Assembly (NCBI GenBank): GCA_036345935.2
Contig: JADWOT020000007.1
Span: forward strand, 4,316,786-4,380,785
Origin: Taenia hydatigena
Lineage: Eukaryota; Platyhelminthes; Cestoda; Cyclophyllidea; Taeniidae
DNA length: 64,000 bases
Direction of reading: 5' to 3'
Part shown: positions 12,182-25,572 of the stretch, one piece after another
How positions within the stretch are numbered: the stretch's first letter is position 1
Layout of the letters: each line of letters opens with the position of its first letter
The notes under the pieces: generated by a model
Seen by the model: only the letters and a program-made list of their open reading frames with translations
What the model was told of the DNA's origin: nothing
Database searches by the model: none
Position numbers and translations under genes: made by a program

Positions 12182-15100
12182 ACTGCGTATCATCTCATTT
12201 CCGCTGCTTTCGCCAAGCAATGAACACGATTAATCAAATGAATTATTTTGCACTAAATGAAGAAAAGGAGCTGCGATTACGCTAAAATAAGGATGGTGAT
12301 GTCTGAGATGTTAAAGATGAGGTTTTGGTGTTTGTTTTCCCACAACAAACTGCTAAGTACCTGCTTTCATTCATGCAGTGACATTCATTCAGTCGATTGT
12401 CACGTTGCCTTGTGCATTCAAGGACGCAATAGCATTGGCTATAATTGACAAGCAAAAAATGAGAAATTTAAGTGCTAAAACTGCAATAACATCCATCGTG
12501 TGCTAAACAAAAATTAAATGGAAGCATTAGTAGCAGCAGTAAAAAGGGCAAGAAATGCTTATGCAGAAGAGGACACAGTGCAACGCTGTACTTTCCGACT
12601 GTATGCTTTGGTAGCATGGCGCATCTAACTCACTCTTGAGCAGATCAACCTTACATTAATCCAACACATAATTCGTGTAAGCACAAATTTTTGTTTCGGT
12701 CTTTAAAGGAAAGCACTGATGTGCTCGTCACATATGTCGCCTACGAATGGTGCTACACTGATGTCATTGATAAACTGCTCTGGCGTCAGAATTTTGGATA
12801 AAATTTTTAAGCACTGCAGCGAAGAGTTATCGTAAGAGCGGCAAGCATCTGGAATTCAGCGTGGTACCTACTCAAACTCGTAATGCAGTTAAATGTGCGG
12901 GATATTAAATCTTTCTTTGCCATCACAACGTCCCGACGCTATCATAATGATGAGAGGGCAGACTGCAGAGTAGAACAACGGACCACAGAGACAAACGTAC
13001 CTACTTGAGTAAAAACGCAGTTAAGGAATAAATCGCTGCAGCAAGTAGCTGCGCAAAACTTCTGCCGCGAATAGAATGGTTAAGTTAAGTCAAGCATTCA
13101 CAGATGGCTACTTTTGAGTGTTTCAGTAGCATATCACTGCTACACAGGTGGTTGTCAATCTGTCCTGAGACCAACTGTTAAGAAACGCAAATGGATGCAA
13201 ATGCAGAGGCGACGCGAATGGTAACGATATGTCAATCCCAACAACGCAAGACTTTCCTCCCACACGAATAACACGGGTTTGCTTTTAGCGGAAATTAAAT
13301 GCAACTTAGCTATTCACAATTAAAATTTCTTTAAGCGTTGTTTTCCGCTCTTAAACCCAGAACTCTATGGTTCTCCTTGCTAGGTGATTGCGTTACTAGA
13401 CATATGCTATGCTATAGGCTGAGAGGAGACGCAGGAAAATACACGGTGTAGAATGGTCCATTACGACGGTAAGTCATTTCGGTCAATACCATTAAACGGA
13501 TGCCAATAAGCATTAAAGATTGGAGCTGCCAACGAATACAGCACAGAAGTGCTGATTAAAGACTACATAGCACCTCGTAGAAGCAGTGGGAGCAGCAAAG
13601 TAGACGATTATTCAAGATCCACACAAATAAGTGATCCACGTAGGGAATAGTCCACCCGTAACCTGTGGCAACGATTCTCGAACCGAAAACATCCGCGTAC
13701 CTGTCGAAAGAAATGCGACCATTAATAATATTCTTGAACAGGATGACGTTCTCCGATATTCCAACCGACAGAATAGGCGGATTTGTGCTTAGTCTGACAG
13801 TGGCGTAGGCTGCACGCTGGCGTCTCGATCGTTAGAAGATTCCGCTACCTCGGCTTAAGTTTGTTCGAATAGCGTCTGCCGAAGTTTCATGGGGAGTAAT
13901 TTTTGTTTATTGATGAAGAATAGCAAACTGAAGTGCCCTTCCAATGGCTACCTCAGTCGTGCCACTTTCACTAAACAAAAATAATACCGGAAAAATCCGG
14001 ATAATATAAATGCTGCCGAGCAATTGCCAAGAAATGAGAAACACAATAGCTAGCGATTCCTTTTATGAAACATAAATGCCCAACTCGAAAAGTCACAAAA
14101 TGCATCGCAACAACTGCTGATTATCAGCTCAGTAGTACCTAAAATCGCATGGGGTAATAGGATAGTTAAAATTCAAACTAAGCTTATTCAGCAATGTTTC
14201 GAAACTAATCAGAGGCAACAGCAAAACAAACACATTCATGTCCACATCAATGGATAAAAATCCAGCCAAGATAAAACATGAAAAGTGAAAGATGTTATAA
14301 CTTTGAAAAGTAGAAGTCACACGGCCAAAATACGGGGATAATAGCATGCACAAAGAAGGAAAAAATCAACAGATAATGTAATAAATAAACGACCGGTAAA
14401 TAAATAAGATAAGCGAGTCATGTAGAAAAGGCAATATCGGCGCCAACGTGCTTAGTAGGTGTTACGCTTCAATTTGCACTGGCATGTGCGCCTGCCACGA
14501 TGACGAATAAGAGAGGGTTGTGGAGGATGCGCGATGGCGAATGGTGTAAGGATGGGTCCTGATGGTGAGCGGCTAAGAGAAGAAATGATGCCATTATAAG
14601 CACTAATGCTTCTATTTATTATTTTGATATAGCACAGACGTGGTTGTTGTAATCGCGTTCAATGTCGCGCAGGTAGGCATAAATGCCATACTTGCTCTCT
14701 GCTCTCAATTTCTTTGGGACCATTTCCGTCTGCGTAGTGGCTGTCAATTTTGCCCCACAATTACTTTCAACGCTGCGTGGATAATAAACAACCTTGATTT
14801 GGCGAAGTAATGCCTAGGTTATAAAGAGAGCAGTCGTCGTCACAATTCTTTAAACACTAAGCAGTTATTAATTGACACAAAATTTAGTAATTTATAGGAC
14901 TTTTAGTCAAAGGTCGTGGTCCTACGCGAGTCAAATGGCATCTGCAGATGCTGTTGTAAGTAACAATGCATCTATTCTTAACGGTTTTCCAATTCGATGA
15001 AAGTGCATCCGGGTTCTGAGACGCCTATGATTTCGTAGTCGTAGTCATGCATATTTTGAACTCCCAACACTTTCTTATCGTAGGTAATATTTATTCAGTT

Positions 15101-16330
15101 TCAAGCCAAATCTTCAATTTAAGGTGGATTGCAAGACCACGCTCTGATCCATTCGACTTAGTTCATAGCAGATCTTATGACAAAAGGTGTTATCTTTGCT
15201 TGCATCCCTCAGTGTGCTAAGAGCGCAAATATTTCTCCTTCCCTTTGAACGACAGCACTTTTATTTAGCATTCTATCCAGGCGAGTTTACTTGAATCACA
15301 CACAAAAAGCTTTAACCAGTTTATTCATCTCTCAGTTCTCAATGGAACGCATTGTGCACCCTCGAGGATATGCATTTCTTCACAAACTGTATCAATATTT
15401 TTGAGGGCGATTAATGACTTGCATGAATTTTCTTCATTGAACTACTTTGCACGCAACATTGAAAGCATTCCTCGTCTCGAGTTACTCATGTGAAGACTGA
15501 CTATTAGCCTGGAGGAGTAAGCTCAGCCAAAATGCTAGCATTTAAAAATGTGCCTAGTTCTGCAAGACCCACAATTTGTGAAAGAGTAAACCCGATTCTT
15601 GGTTTCCGAAGATCTGATTGGTCTGAAGAATGTTATTTATTGTTCAACCAACCAACCCCGTCGTGTGCTTAGCATTGGAGAATATTGTTGCCTGGATGGC
15701 TTCCATCTTGATAGTTCCACAAGTGCATGCATCTATGTCATCGATGCTAGTGCGCAGTGTCTTACCGTCTTCCTCCTTCTTAATTACGATGTTCCTCATA
15801 CTTACAAGGGTTTTATATTAGTTGGCATCACCTGCCATCTTATTTGTTAGCTTTGTCTTAACGGAAATGGACATTTTTAACTGTATCATCAATGCATGAA
15901 GCTTCATGCGCTGCTTTGATTCACTTGCAAATCTTCTGTGGTATTTCGTTTGCAAAAATGTCATGGAATTAACTTCGTCTCTCAAGTATAGATGCGTCAT
16001 TTCTTCCGGAAGTTGATTTATGCCATTTGTGACTGCTACGTAAAAATGAGGCGTCATTGTGGCTGCACCATCATGTCATGATTTTAACTTGAATTTGTGC
16101 TTGCAGACGTCGTCAAACTCTGAGTAAATGTGCATTTTGATGAACATTGCACGCAGGCTACAAAACCCAATGCAGTAGTGTCACATTTAATTGGTTACAA
16201 TTCTTCAGATTAATTAGTACGCACTTATTTGATTAAAATCTACTTAACCCTTGGAGCATGTCTAATAATCCTGCGGTCTTGTCAGTACAGTGCTAGTTGA
16301 GGGTCTAGAGTAACTATTAGGCTAATGACA
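12180..16330. other. intergenic, no gene recognised
   Basis: No domain, exon chain or RNA gene found. The plus frame 15599-15850 contains a Cys-containing segment (GEYCCLDGF) but has no supporting splice or homology signal. Confidence 0.4.
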
Positions 16331-16740
16331 GCGGCTTTACTGACCGGCATGTCGAGGTCACGCGAACCGTCACACTCTACCTATGCGAATGTGGGCTGGT
16401 GAATCGGGTGCGGCGACAATTTGAATCAGGCCATCCACTGTTCTCATAAGTAGACATGCTTAAACCCGTCTCGATTGATGTGTTCATCATCCGCAGCTGG
16501 TGAATAGGTGACTGTGCTCACGGTGGTACCGCACCTCCGTCTCCCCCCTTTTTCCTCCCCTTGTGTCTGTATCCTGCACCCCCACACTCGGTCACCATGC
16601 CTTGCCTTCGAACCGCCATTAGTGCTTACCCAACCAGCGTCGTCCCACGAGCCCCGTCTTTGCGCGCACGCGTAGTGTGGACATAGGACACGTAACAGCA
16701 CGTCTATTCATCGCATGGCAACGCACCCGCGTTTTGTTTC
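16331..16740. other. GC-rich island-like patch, origin unknown
   Basis: This segment is clearly richer in G+C and CpG than its flanks and contains a pyrimidine tract near 16540-16560. The minus frame 16444-16701 is Arg/Gly-rich and looks compositional rather than coding. It could be a remnant of a mobile element or repeat; no terminal repeats are visible. Confidence 0.3.
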
Positions 16741-19700
16741 AGACAGTCAACGGTCTGTCTAGCCAGGAGGTGTGCATAAACCTTTACATCGATTAAGATT
16801 GCTGAAATTCCCGGTCCAAGTTCAGACTGAGTCAGAAGTACTTAAGGCAAATTTAGTGACTATAAGCATCCAACTTCAAATCCTTTGGAAGCCTATTGAG
16901 TCCGTTTGATATCCTGTCATCCCTACGCTTGTCGTCGTCCAAGTGCACCACGTACCCAGTTTTACAAAGGGTTTTCTGGATTGCCGTTTTGATCATTCGA
17001 TGGACATTCGGCTGCAAAGCTCCGCAGATTCAAAACTTTGGAATATATTATCAGATTTGGCACTAAAGACAATCCAGCTGTTTCGCCACCGATAGAATCG
17101 CTGATAACACTTGCAGTGCCCTCCAAAAGGACGCAGTCGTACCCATGAACAGCTTAAGTGAGATTGCACACAGTTGATTCATAGTATCGACAACAAGAGC
17201 AATAAACGGTGCCAGTTGCAAAGCCCTCAACTAGGCCGAGCAAGCTTTGTGAAATGAGACCCGTCTGCTAACCACTTAGACTCATACCACGCACTTGCTA
17301 GAAGCAAACAGTCCAATGAAAGAGATTATTCAAAATAACGTTGCACAATTATAAAAGTCACGCGTTTTTACATAGACCATAAGCATCTGAAAGTCATATC
17401 TAAGACAGACGCATTCCTGTTACTCAGTATGAACAAATCGCTAGGTGAATTACTTGGATTTAAGCAGCTGTGCTCCCTTAACTTGAAATCAGGATGCTAG
17501 CATGTGGAAGTGGTGGGGAAATACAGGAGGCCACCGTGTGCAGCACCTTTGGTTTTCTAATAATGAAAACACCGAAGAAGCATACAGCATTGGGCATCAT
17601 GCAGGCCTGGAGAGAGAGGTACAGGCATCAGAACTGGTGAGAATCGGAGATTTAGAGAGTCTCTAGTTGCTTCCCATTCGGACGATGACGGAAGACATTA
17701 TCGGTCTTTTCAATGTCCCCTTCCTCCTCCAGCGCATGGTCTCCAGGATCCACACGGACAAATTACGACTATAAGCCGCTTCAAGTGACAGACATCGTGT
17801 CTGCACTGGATTCACACACTACAGACAGACGAACATAACAGCCTGCCGTAAAATTGTGCAAGGGACGAATACATTCGTGCTAATGCTAATGCTAATGCTT
17901 ACGGCAAATTAAGCTCAAAATTCTTCCCTCATTTGGATGGCAATGAAAGAAAGAGAAATCACCTTTACGACCAATCTGTCAGGCATGTCAGGAGCAGTCC
18001 CTGAGTAACATGCAAGGAGCTCATTCAGCTCAACAAGACCAAAATGTCCCTCCACCCTCTCCATTAACTCCACCGCACAACTGCTCAATGCCTTCGGGTG
18101 CGCCCGCTATTATAGCATCCTCTCCTCCATTGTGCTCAACTAAAAGGACATCACAACAGTGGCATTTATAGAACCGATTTGATGCGATAGGTGTGAAACT
18201 GTCCCTTCCGTACATCACCACACACGCACTGCGGTTTGGTCGTCGTCAGCCGGATCCCAATCGAGATCAAACATCACCCGACTATTTGCACTAATGAAAT
18301 GTAGACCACAACCACCCGTTTTGCTACTCTATATGAGGACGAACTCTGGCGACTGTGCGACGGATGCATAGTTTGTGGACAATAACACACGTGGCACAGG
18401 AAAAAAAGATGTTACGAAAAACTCGAAGGTAGGTCGATAAAAATTGTTAAATTTCAGGTGCTAAAAATGATAAAAAGCTTGAAGCTACCGATGAATTAAT
18501 TGCAAGCTTAAAGACGGGATGAAGGAAGATATGCCAAAATTCTCTGATAAACCAAATAACCGAAACGAAATGTCTGCCTCTTCTTTGCATATTATCAGAA
18601 AAAGAGGATTTTAAATGAGCGGAGAAGGGTCCCGAGAACCAAAGGAAACAGTGCAAAGGGGCAGTTTTGCAAAATCGTTGCAAAACCCACCTTTTGAGGA
18701 AATAGCCAAAACACTTGACTTTGCACATTATAGTTGAGTCCGAAACGCGAAAACTCCAACGCTCCACCAAGAGCCTCCTAATGGATTAACGTTTACTCTT
18801 CGCAAGCTAACAAGAGACAAGAAACCCTCCATCGCCAAGCAGCCGCCTTTAAACTTCCTTCAAAAATGCTGGCTTTTACGAGGGAATCACAGAAATGAAT
18901 GAAACCAGTAAATCTGATGCCATACGCGAGGACCGTTTAAGAGGAGCTCTGTCACTCGTTCATTGGAAGTCAAAAATTAGCATTGGTCATTAAAAAAGGG
19001 AAACGGGCAATTTCTGATGCTCAATCGCCCTCCCTGAAGGTGCTTTTAAACTAAGGCATTACCTAATCGAAATATTGCAAATGTCCAAGCATGGAAAAAA
19101 TAACAAACGCATGCAAGTAAAGAGAACAGCACAATGGGTTCGTTAAACACTCTAACGATGATAAGAAAGCCCACCACACTAAAATGAAGAAGTCATCTCA
19201 TGCGTTCCATTAAAAATAGAACCGGTGGCAGAGTGGGAAGAAGCAATAACGCAGAGGCCAGTCGTGGAAACGCCACGCGTCAAGCACTAGATGATGTGTC
19301 GCGTGGCCCTTGTGATTAGCACATTTCGATTTAATCATCCCTGGTTGAGTCCGGCAACCCTGTAAGTAGGTACTAACTGAGTTGTGGATAACGACGCAGC
19401 CCTTGAGACATGTCGATTGACAATGTTTGTCCCCATTATGGGTCCCGTGTCCCCGTGGCTGAGACCAAATTGATGGATAAGACCATAATGCTGAGTCACG
19501 CGGCCATTTTGTCTGCGTCCAGTGGCTTTGAACAACCAAACAGCCAACACTGTTTTGCGCAACCCCTTGCTTGACACCCAAATCTTGTGTTACAGATGCT
19601 ATGCTTAGTATAAAGGATTGCTATTACCTGCACTTTGTAGGAAAACGGCTTTGGGAGCACAAGAAAGAACGCCGGCACAGTTCTGCACTGATATGACGCC

Positions 19701-22700
19701 TAATTTGATCCAGCTAGCCTTCCAACATTGCTACACATCATCTTCAGCAAAACTTGCATTCTTTGAGGCAACTTAATTGACGCCTGCCTCCTTCTCTTAA
19801 CTTCAGTCGATGCAAAGACTGGCAAATTTCGTGATCTATCAACATCGCATTGATGTTTTCACCTCCCACTTAGCTTTATATCCGGATGACTAAGGTGCCT
19901 ACCTCCAGCGTCTCTGCTATTCAAAGTGAGGCACTTTTCACCATTTAAATGCCTTCTGTGAACAATGCGAACGAGTTCATCCGACCGGTCTCACATATCT
20001 ATCATCTGCTATCGCGATTGGCCACTACACATTCCGCAAGTAAAAAAATTGGCAGAGAAATAGATTGATAGATGAAATAATAGACAGTTGAGTGCGCCGA
20101 TAGGTTGGCAGACAGAGAGATTGAGATATACAGAGTGGCAGCCAGGTGATTGGACAGCCGATACTGGCTTTACCTCTTCATCCAGCCTCCGCCTCCAAAC
20201 CCCTACTAGATGACTGATCAACTAAACAAAGAACGAGGGTGCAAATGGGCAATCGGAGGATTTTAATGGTGTCAAATATCGCCAATTGCTAGAACATACG
20301 GTTAAGGGACCGTACGCACTAAACCGTGGACATGTCTATGACGGCGGTATCCCCTTCTACCCTCCCCGATACCTAATGCACCCACAGCTCCGCTGCATTG
20401 GACACGCGCATGGCAGTAGTCAAAGACAATAGATGTTACTGCAATAGACCAAACGTGCGTGTGCGCGCGCTCTAAAAACAGCAGAACGTGCATTGTGCAT
20501 AAGGCAGCTGAACATTGCAAAGCATTCCATTTCTCCCACAGCTAGGAGCAAATTCCAATCTAAGCATTATTAGTAGCGACAATGTAATCAAAATAAAGCA
20601 ATGCTCTCCAAAACCACTCGTCACGAGGGCGTCGGAGAGGTGCTAATTTTATCATCTCCGACAGTCAGATGTTTTGACCAAGATGGAGCGATTTCAACAG
20701 GCTCGCTCACATCAAGCAGGACCCTACAAACGTTCTAACGCCAAATATCATTTCGCTACAGTAAAAAAAGTGGGGATAAGTAGGGGAATAGATCCATAGA
20801 CAGTGAAATATGCATCCAACAAAAACCTTACCAACCAAATAACCAAATCAACAGGTAAGTTAAAGAACGTAAATAAAGAATCAGATGAAGCTTAACACTT
20901 GCCAGTGCACATCCACCGCGTCTTGAGGGACGTCTACTGACCACTAGCCGTCAAGAATATTAATACAGCTAACCTACGCTTTTGTCTGTCTCCACTACCT
21001 GTCAGCCAACTATTAGCCCAAAAGCAAAACAGCTAAAGCCAATGCTAATTACTACTACGCCCAAGGGGAAAGAGTGAAAAGAAGGGCTACGTCGGGACTA
21101 CTGCATTGCTACAAGAGAAGTGAACAAGCCAAGACAATTAGTGGGTCATCTTCAAAGTCATCATCGTGATATTGCGTTTCCCACAAAAGTTCATTCATCA
21201 GTAATTCGGAGGCAGACATCCCTGGTGCTTCCTCTGATAATGATAACCGTGCATAGTTTGGTGGCTCAGGCAGAGACCAATAAACAGTCCAATTCACTTC
21301 GAGTCGCATATTATTCCCTTCCTTTTCGTTCGTTTACAAATAAACTTGCATTAGCAGAAGAGACCAAAAAATAGCCTAATAATCAGAAAAATCTGAGTGC
21401 ACCTGAAGTGCGCACATACCTACGAGATAGTCCCATCAGATTCGCAGAAAAAGTAAAAGGAGTGAACCATCAGCAAGCTTTCAAACCACAAGGAGATTCA
21501 GTAGAATATGTTTATTTAATACAGGAGCATTCAGAACCTATGTTACTGTCCCGACATGGAAAGAAGTACACCTATTTAAAAGCAATCCCTGCAGTCCATT
21601 GCAGAAGTACACACGTGGCATGGCGCAAATCAATCTATCTTACCTAGCATCATCCAGTACACTCAATCCAGTAACAACAAATTCAGCACACTTTGTAATA
21701 ACCATAAACAACTTCCCCAATCAAACTTCTCAAAAAGAACAGACATGTCCACTGAATTCCGCTAAACAAAACAAAAGTGATCGACAAACGTACACTACCC
21801 ACCCATCAGACCGGAAAAAACAAAACAAAATGCGCAAGTCAGAACTGCCAACACTTCATGTATACAAGTGCTGAATGAAGGCACCTAAACAACTGATGGC
21901 AGCAAACAGGTGAAACATGTGGAAGATGAAATAGCAAGAGGGGGCACAGTTAGTCCTAAGTCAGCGTTGGATCCCCATTCAACAGGCAGTGGCTGCGGCA
22001 TAATGCAAAAGACCACACTTCGCAGTCAGGCGTCACACCTCATCAAAGGAGATAAACAGCAAGTAAACAGTATGTACAAGTGGAGACTTCACAGATGTGC
22101 ACAAAAATGCGCATCTATGCCCAACTATGAAGTGGCAGGTTCCTCCCTCCATCATCTATCCACAATCTTTGCATTCATTGACTTGGCCCTTTTTGCCTAC
22201 CACGTCACAACGCAGGAGTCACAACACGGCACCGCTTGTACCCTACTTTGCAGACTTCCAAAAGTTTCGGCACAAAAATCCATCAGCGAACGCTGATTGC
22301 CAAAACGACATTCAGCGGTGGCACAGCCTTAACGAAACGCCTGTCCTTTGCACTCCGAGGAAATATTACTGGTATGCCGCTTCATTTGTTCAGTCATATC
22401 TATTTCTCGCAGCAGAATTCAATATTTGCATCCACCCATCACCTGCGCCAACAAATATTCCATCCGAAAAACATCCTCGTATTAGCAGAAACAGGCTGAG
22501 TATTCGAGAAGCAGCATCGATCAAGCCGACGGATAGACATTTAGTGTGACGATCGTGTAGAATGCACGTTGAAGTCTCGTTCGTAGCAGAATGTTTACGA
22601 CCTTGGCTTGGGCTTATTCAGATCGCGCCTGCGGAAGCTGAAGGCGACGACATTCTGCTCATAAATGGAGGAAAAGTACTCAAGTACCCTTTCAAAGGGC

Positions 22701-24585
22701 ACCTCAACCGAATCCGCGTCCAATGAGCACGACAGATTCAACCAGTATGGTTATTACAGCAATTTGGATAATGCGGCTGCCACATTGCATTTGTGAAAAC
22801 TTCGGGAGAAGGATTAACAACGGATTCGTCAGAACACAACATTGATCATGCCATTTCCTGGGCAGAAACCCATTCGTATCACCACAAATTGGAGAGCAGT
22901 GGAAAGGTCAAACCTCAAATTTGACAATTTTTCTGTAATCCCTCGGAGCTTATTAGACGCACCACCACAGACAGGTACGTCGTTGTCATCCTTAAGATCC
23001 GGACCAGCTTTGACACCAATTGAGGCCTGAAATTCAGCAGTTCTTTTCAACCCGAGGCCAACAGATCCTAATTTGCCAAAATAGCGTCGCAACTAAAACA
23101 CGCAACTCACCCACCATACCGACAGACAATATACTAAATACGGTCAATGACCTTGAAACTAACGAAATAAAAAAACTTCTGATTAAATGCCTTCCAAATC
23201 CTAAACATACGCAAATGCACAAAAACGTCTAAGCCAAAAAGACTGATGCAAATATATATAAAGACAACAAGCAGTTCATTGTTAAAAGAGGATTTATAAA
23301 AAGATTTGCATACATCTATAAAATATTTGCGGACAATTAAATAAGGAATCAAATACTGCGCAACCTTTAGAGTATGCATTTTAGGAGGAATCACGCTTAA
23401 ACATCATACAATAAATATGAGAATTGAGAAGCTACCCTCTGACCAACTCTTAGTCATAAAGGCGATGAACCTTGCAGTACAGCTGTGGTGAGTAAATTGA
23501 CCTGAATTCGTGTATCAATTCCCCATCTCGGTGGACATCGATTCGAAGTCGCTTGTCGTGATTCATCCTCTGGCTCATGTAGGATAGTCCCAAGTGCTTG
23601 TGCGTGGTACCAAAAGCTTACTTGCATCTTCTTCTGAAAGCACTACAAGCTCTGATACATTGATTGTAGCGTCCCGAGGCTCCCTTAAGGCAAAAGAAGG
23701 CAAAGTGGAAGGGTAGAATATATATATATTCACCGGCTGACCCGGAGGCCAGCTCACGCAGCTAGGGCAGTACGGCCACCTCTGTGACCTTGACAGAAAC
23801 CGGCAGTTCTAACAAACAAAGTACTACATGATGGCATCGAAATGCGCGCTCACTTAACGATCCGCGAGCCGATAAAATCTTAATTGATGCACGAATCGCA
23901 GTGCGTGTCTTTGAGTTCTGGGAAGACAAGGAGTCTAGTGAGATTTGGGTGATGCGAATTAGCTGTGAGCAAAGGACATTAGAGTTGTCCATTGGGACAA
24001 CTGAGGCCGCGTATCCTAACTGCTTGAAAAAGTTGCCTGCTGCACAATTTAGACCAGCTTAGGCGTTACGTAGGAAATCAGCATGAGTGTCACGTCCATG
24101 GCCACATTTGCGCATTTAATAAATTGTACTGGCTGAGCTTCGACTCCTCGCACAGGCTTCCAACGACGCCTCCTCTTCTACAGTCACCAACTCCCCTTCC
24201 TCCTGGTGAAAGTAACTGAGTAGAGGGAGTGAAGGGGTTGTTGTCCAGTACAAGGCGCAAACCACTCCACTGCCCCTCACTCCAGGGGCGCATTGAAACC
24301 AGTAACCTTATTGCAGTGCCTAAGTGAATCGCTAGTAAATGAGGATAATATTGATGAAAATAACAATTTGAAAATGAGCAATTAACCTCGAGACTGCCCC
24401 CCGATCCAGCCTCTTAACACGCCGCACTGATGAGCAGACTTCGCAATCTACACGGCGGACATCCAGTATGCCGCGGGATTGAGCGAGTGGATAGATGCGG
24501 TTTCGTGCACAATGCTCTTCTGTTTGCTGAGGAGCGGCGCTGTTTTGAGCTGCAAGAAAGGCGGTGTTGTGATGCGACGCAAAGT
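16741..24585. other. intergenic, no gene recognised
   Basis: No convincing gene. Small features are three copies of GCTAAT at about 17881-17898, a decayed GATAG/GACAG simple repeat around 20060-20160, and a short TA run near 23720. The overlapping minus frames at 19210-19678 are Cys/His-rich by chance composition and match no domain I know. Confidence 0.4.
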
Positions 24586-24730
24586 GCTTCGCGAAGGGAG
24601 TAGTCCCTGCTTCACCCCTTCCCCTCGTACGCACGTACACGCGCATTGCAAAACGACCAGCCGTGGGACCCGCTCCACACCTACACCCACCCCACGCTGC
24701 CCACCTCTATCTTGGTATTCATTAATGGGC
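24586..24730 (+). repeat. left arm of a short GC-rich inverted repeat
   Basis: This segment reappears as a near-identical reverse complement at 25427-25572. The match includes the shared edge ATTAATGGGC. The arms are about 140 bp and the spacer about 700 bp. The same peptide (HVHAHCKTTSRGTRS) therefore appears on opposite strands, which is a repeat signature rather than coding evidence. Confidence 0.85.
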
Positions 24731-25426
24731 CAATCCTCGAGGTAATGCAATACAAGGCCGACCCGTGGACGGGGTTGAACAAGCTCACAGCACCCGTCCC
24801 AGTTGGAAAAATACAGGTAATTTCATTGGTCCCAAATTAGGGACCGTTGCAGAAATTACACTGCAAAGAACAGATACTACACATGATCTTAGCTCAGAGA
24901 GCCGAGAAGCGATGCCCTACCTCGCCCACCCAAACCACCGCCTCGAGTAGCTTCCACTTGCTCCCTGACCGCTACACCATCACTCTCAACAGCCTCTAAT
25001 TTAACCCATCTTTTGAAAATCTTCCCTGCGTTTCGTCTGATTCTCCACGCTCATCACTACCCGTTTTTTTCTTTTCCTTCTTTTTGTCTCATTCATCCTC
25101 AGCTGAATTACTCATCCTTAATCACACACATCTATGCACACGCTACTTACTTTCTGTTTCAGTAGGCTGTCATTAAGCCATCCCACCTCTCTGGCTGACC
25201 TCTCAAGTGCAGCCGTCTCGCTACACTTATACTTGCAATTAGCTGCGCGTCCTGCGTCTCTGCACTCTGATGTTGCGGTGCTGTCCTATTCTGTGCTGCA
25301 GTCTCCACTGCACCATCGTCAAACAATCAAATACGCACATTGACGCTGTCGTTTACTTCCATGCGGCCGTGTGCCCATGAGCGCATGCGCATTTCAATCA
25401 CCTATCTTTAACTAGCTCTCGTCACC
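24731..25426. other. spacer of the short inverted repeat
   Basis: About 700 bp between the arms, with T/C-rich tracts around 25060-25090. No transposase or tRNA is visible. It could be the interior of a non-autonomous foldback-type element. Confidence 0.4.
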
Positions 25427-25572
25427 GCCCATTAATGAATACCAAGATAGAGGGGGGCAGCGTGGGGTGGGTGTAGGTGTGGAGCGGGTCCCACGGCTGG
25501 TCGTTTTGCAATGCGCGTGTACGTGCGTACGAGGGGAAGGGGTGAAGCAGGGACTGCTCCCTTTGCAAAATC
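25427..25572 (-). repeat. right arm of the short GC-rich inverted repeat
   Basis: Reverse complement of 24586-24730 with a few differences, such as AGTAGT versus AGCAGT next to the edge and one extra G in the GGGG run. Similarity stops sharply after GCCC at the inner edge. Confidence 0.85.

Noticed and set aside
12031..12285. plus frames across the TA microsatellite
   Set aside because: The Tyr-Ile repeat comes from the dinucleotide run, not from a gene.
19210..19678. overlapping minus frames up to 123 codons
   Set aside because: Three frames are open over the same DNA with no domain, splice or start support.
24448..24840. overlapping frames in GC-rich DNA near the short inverted repeat
   Set aside because: The same peptide appears on opposite strands because of the repeat; composition is low complexity.
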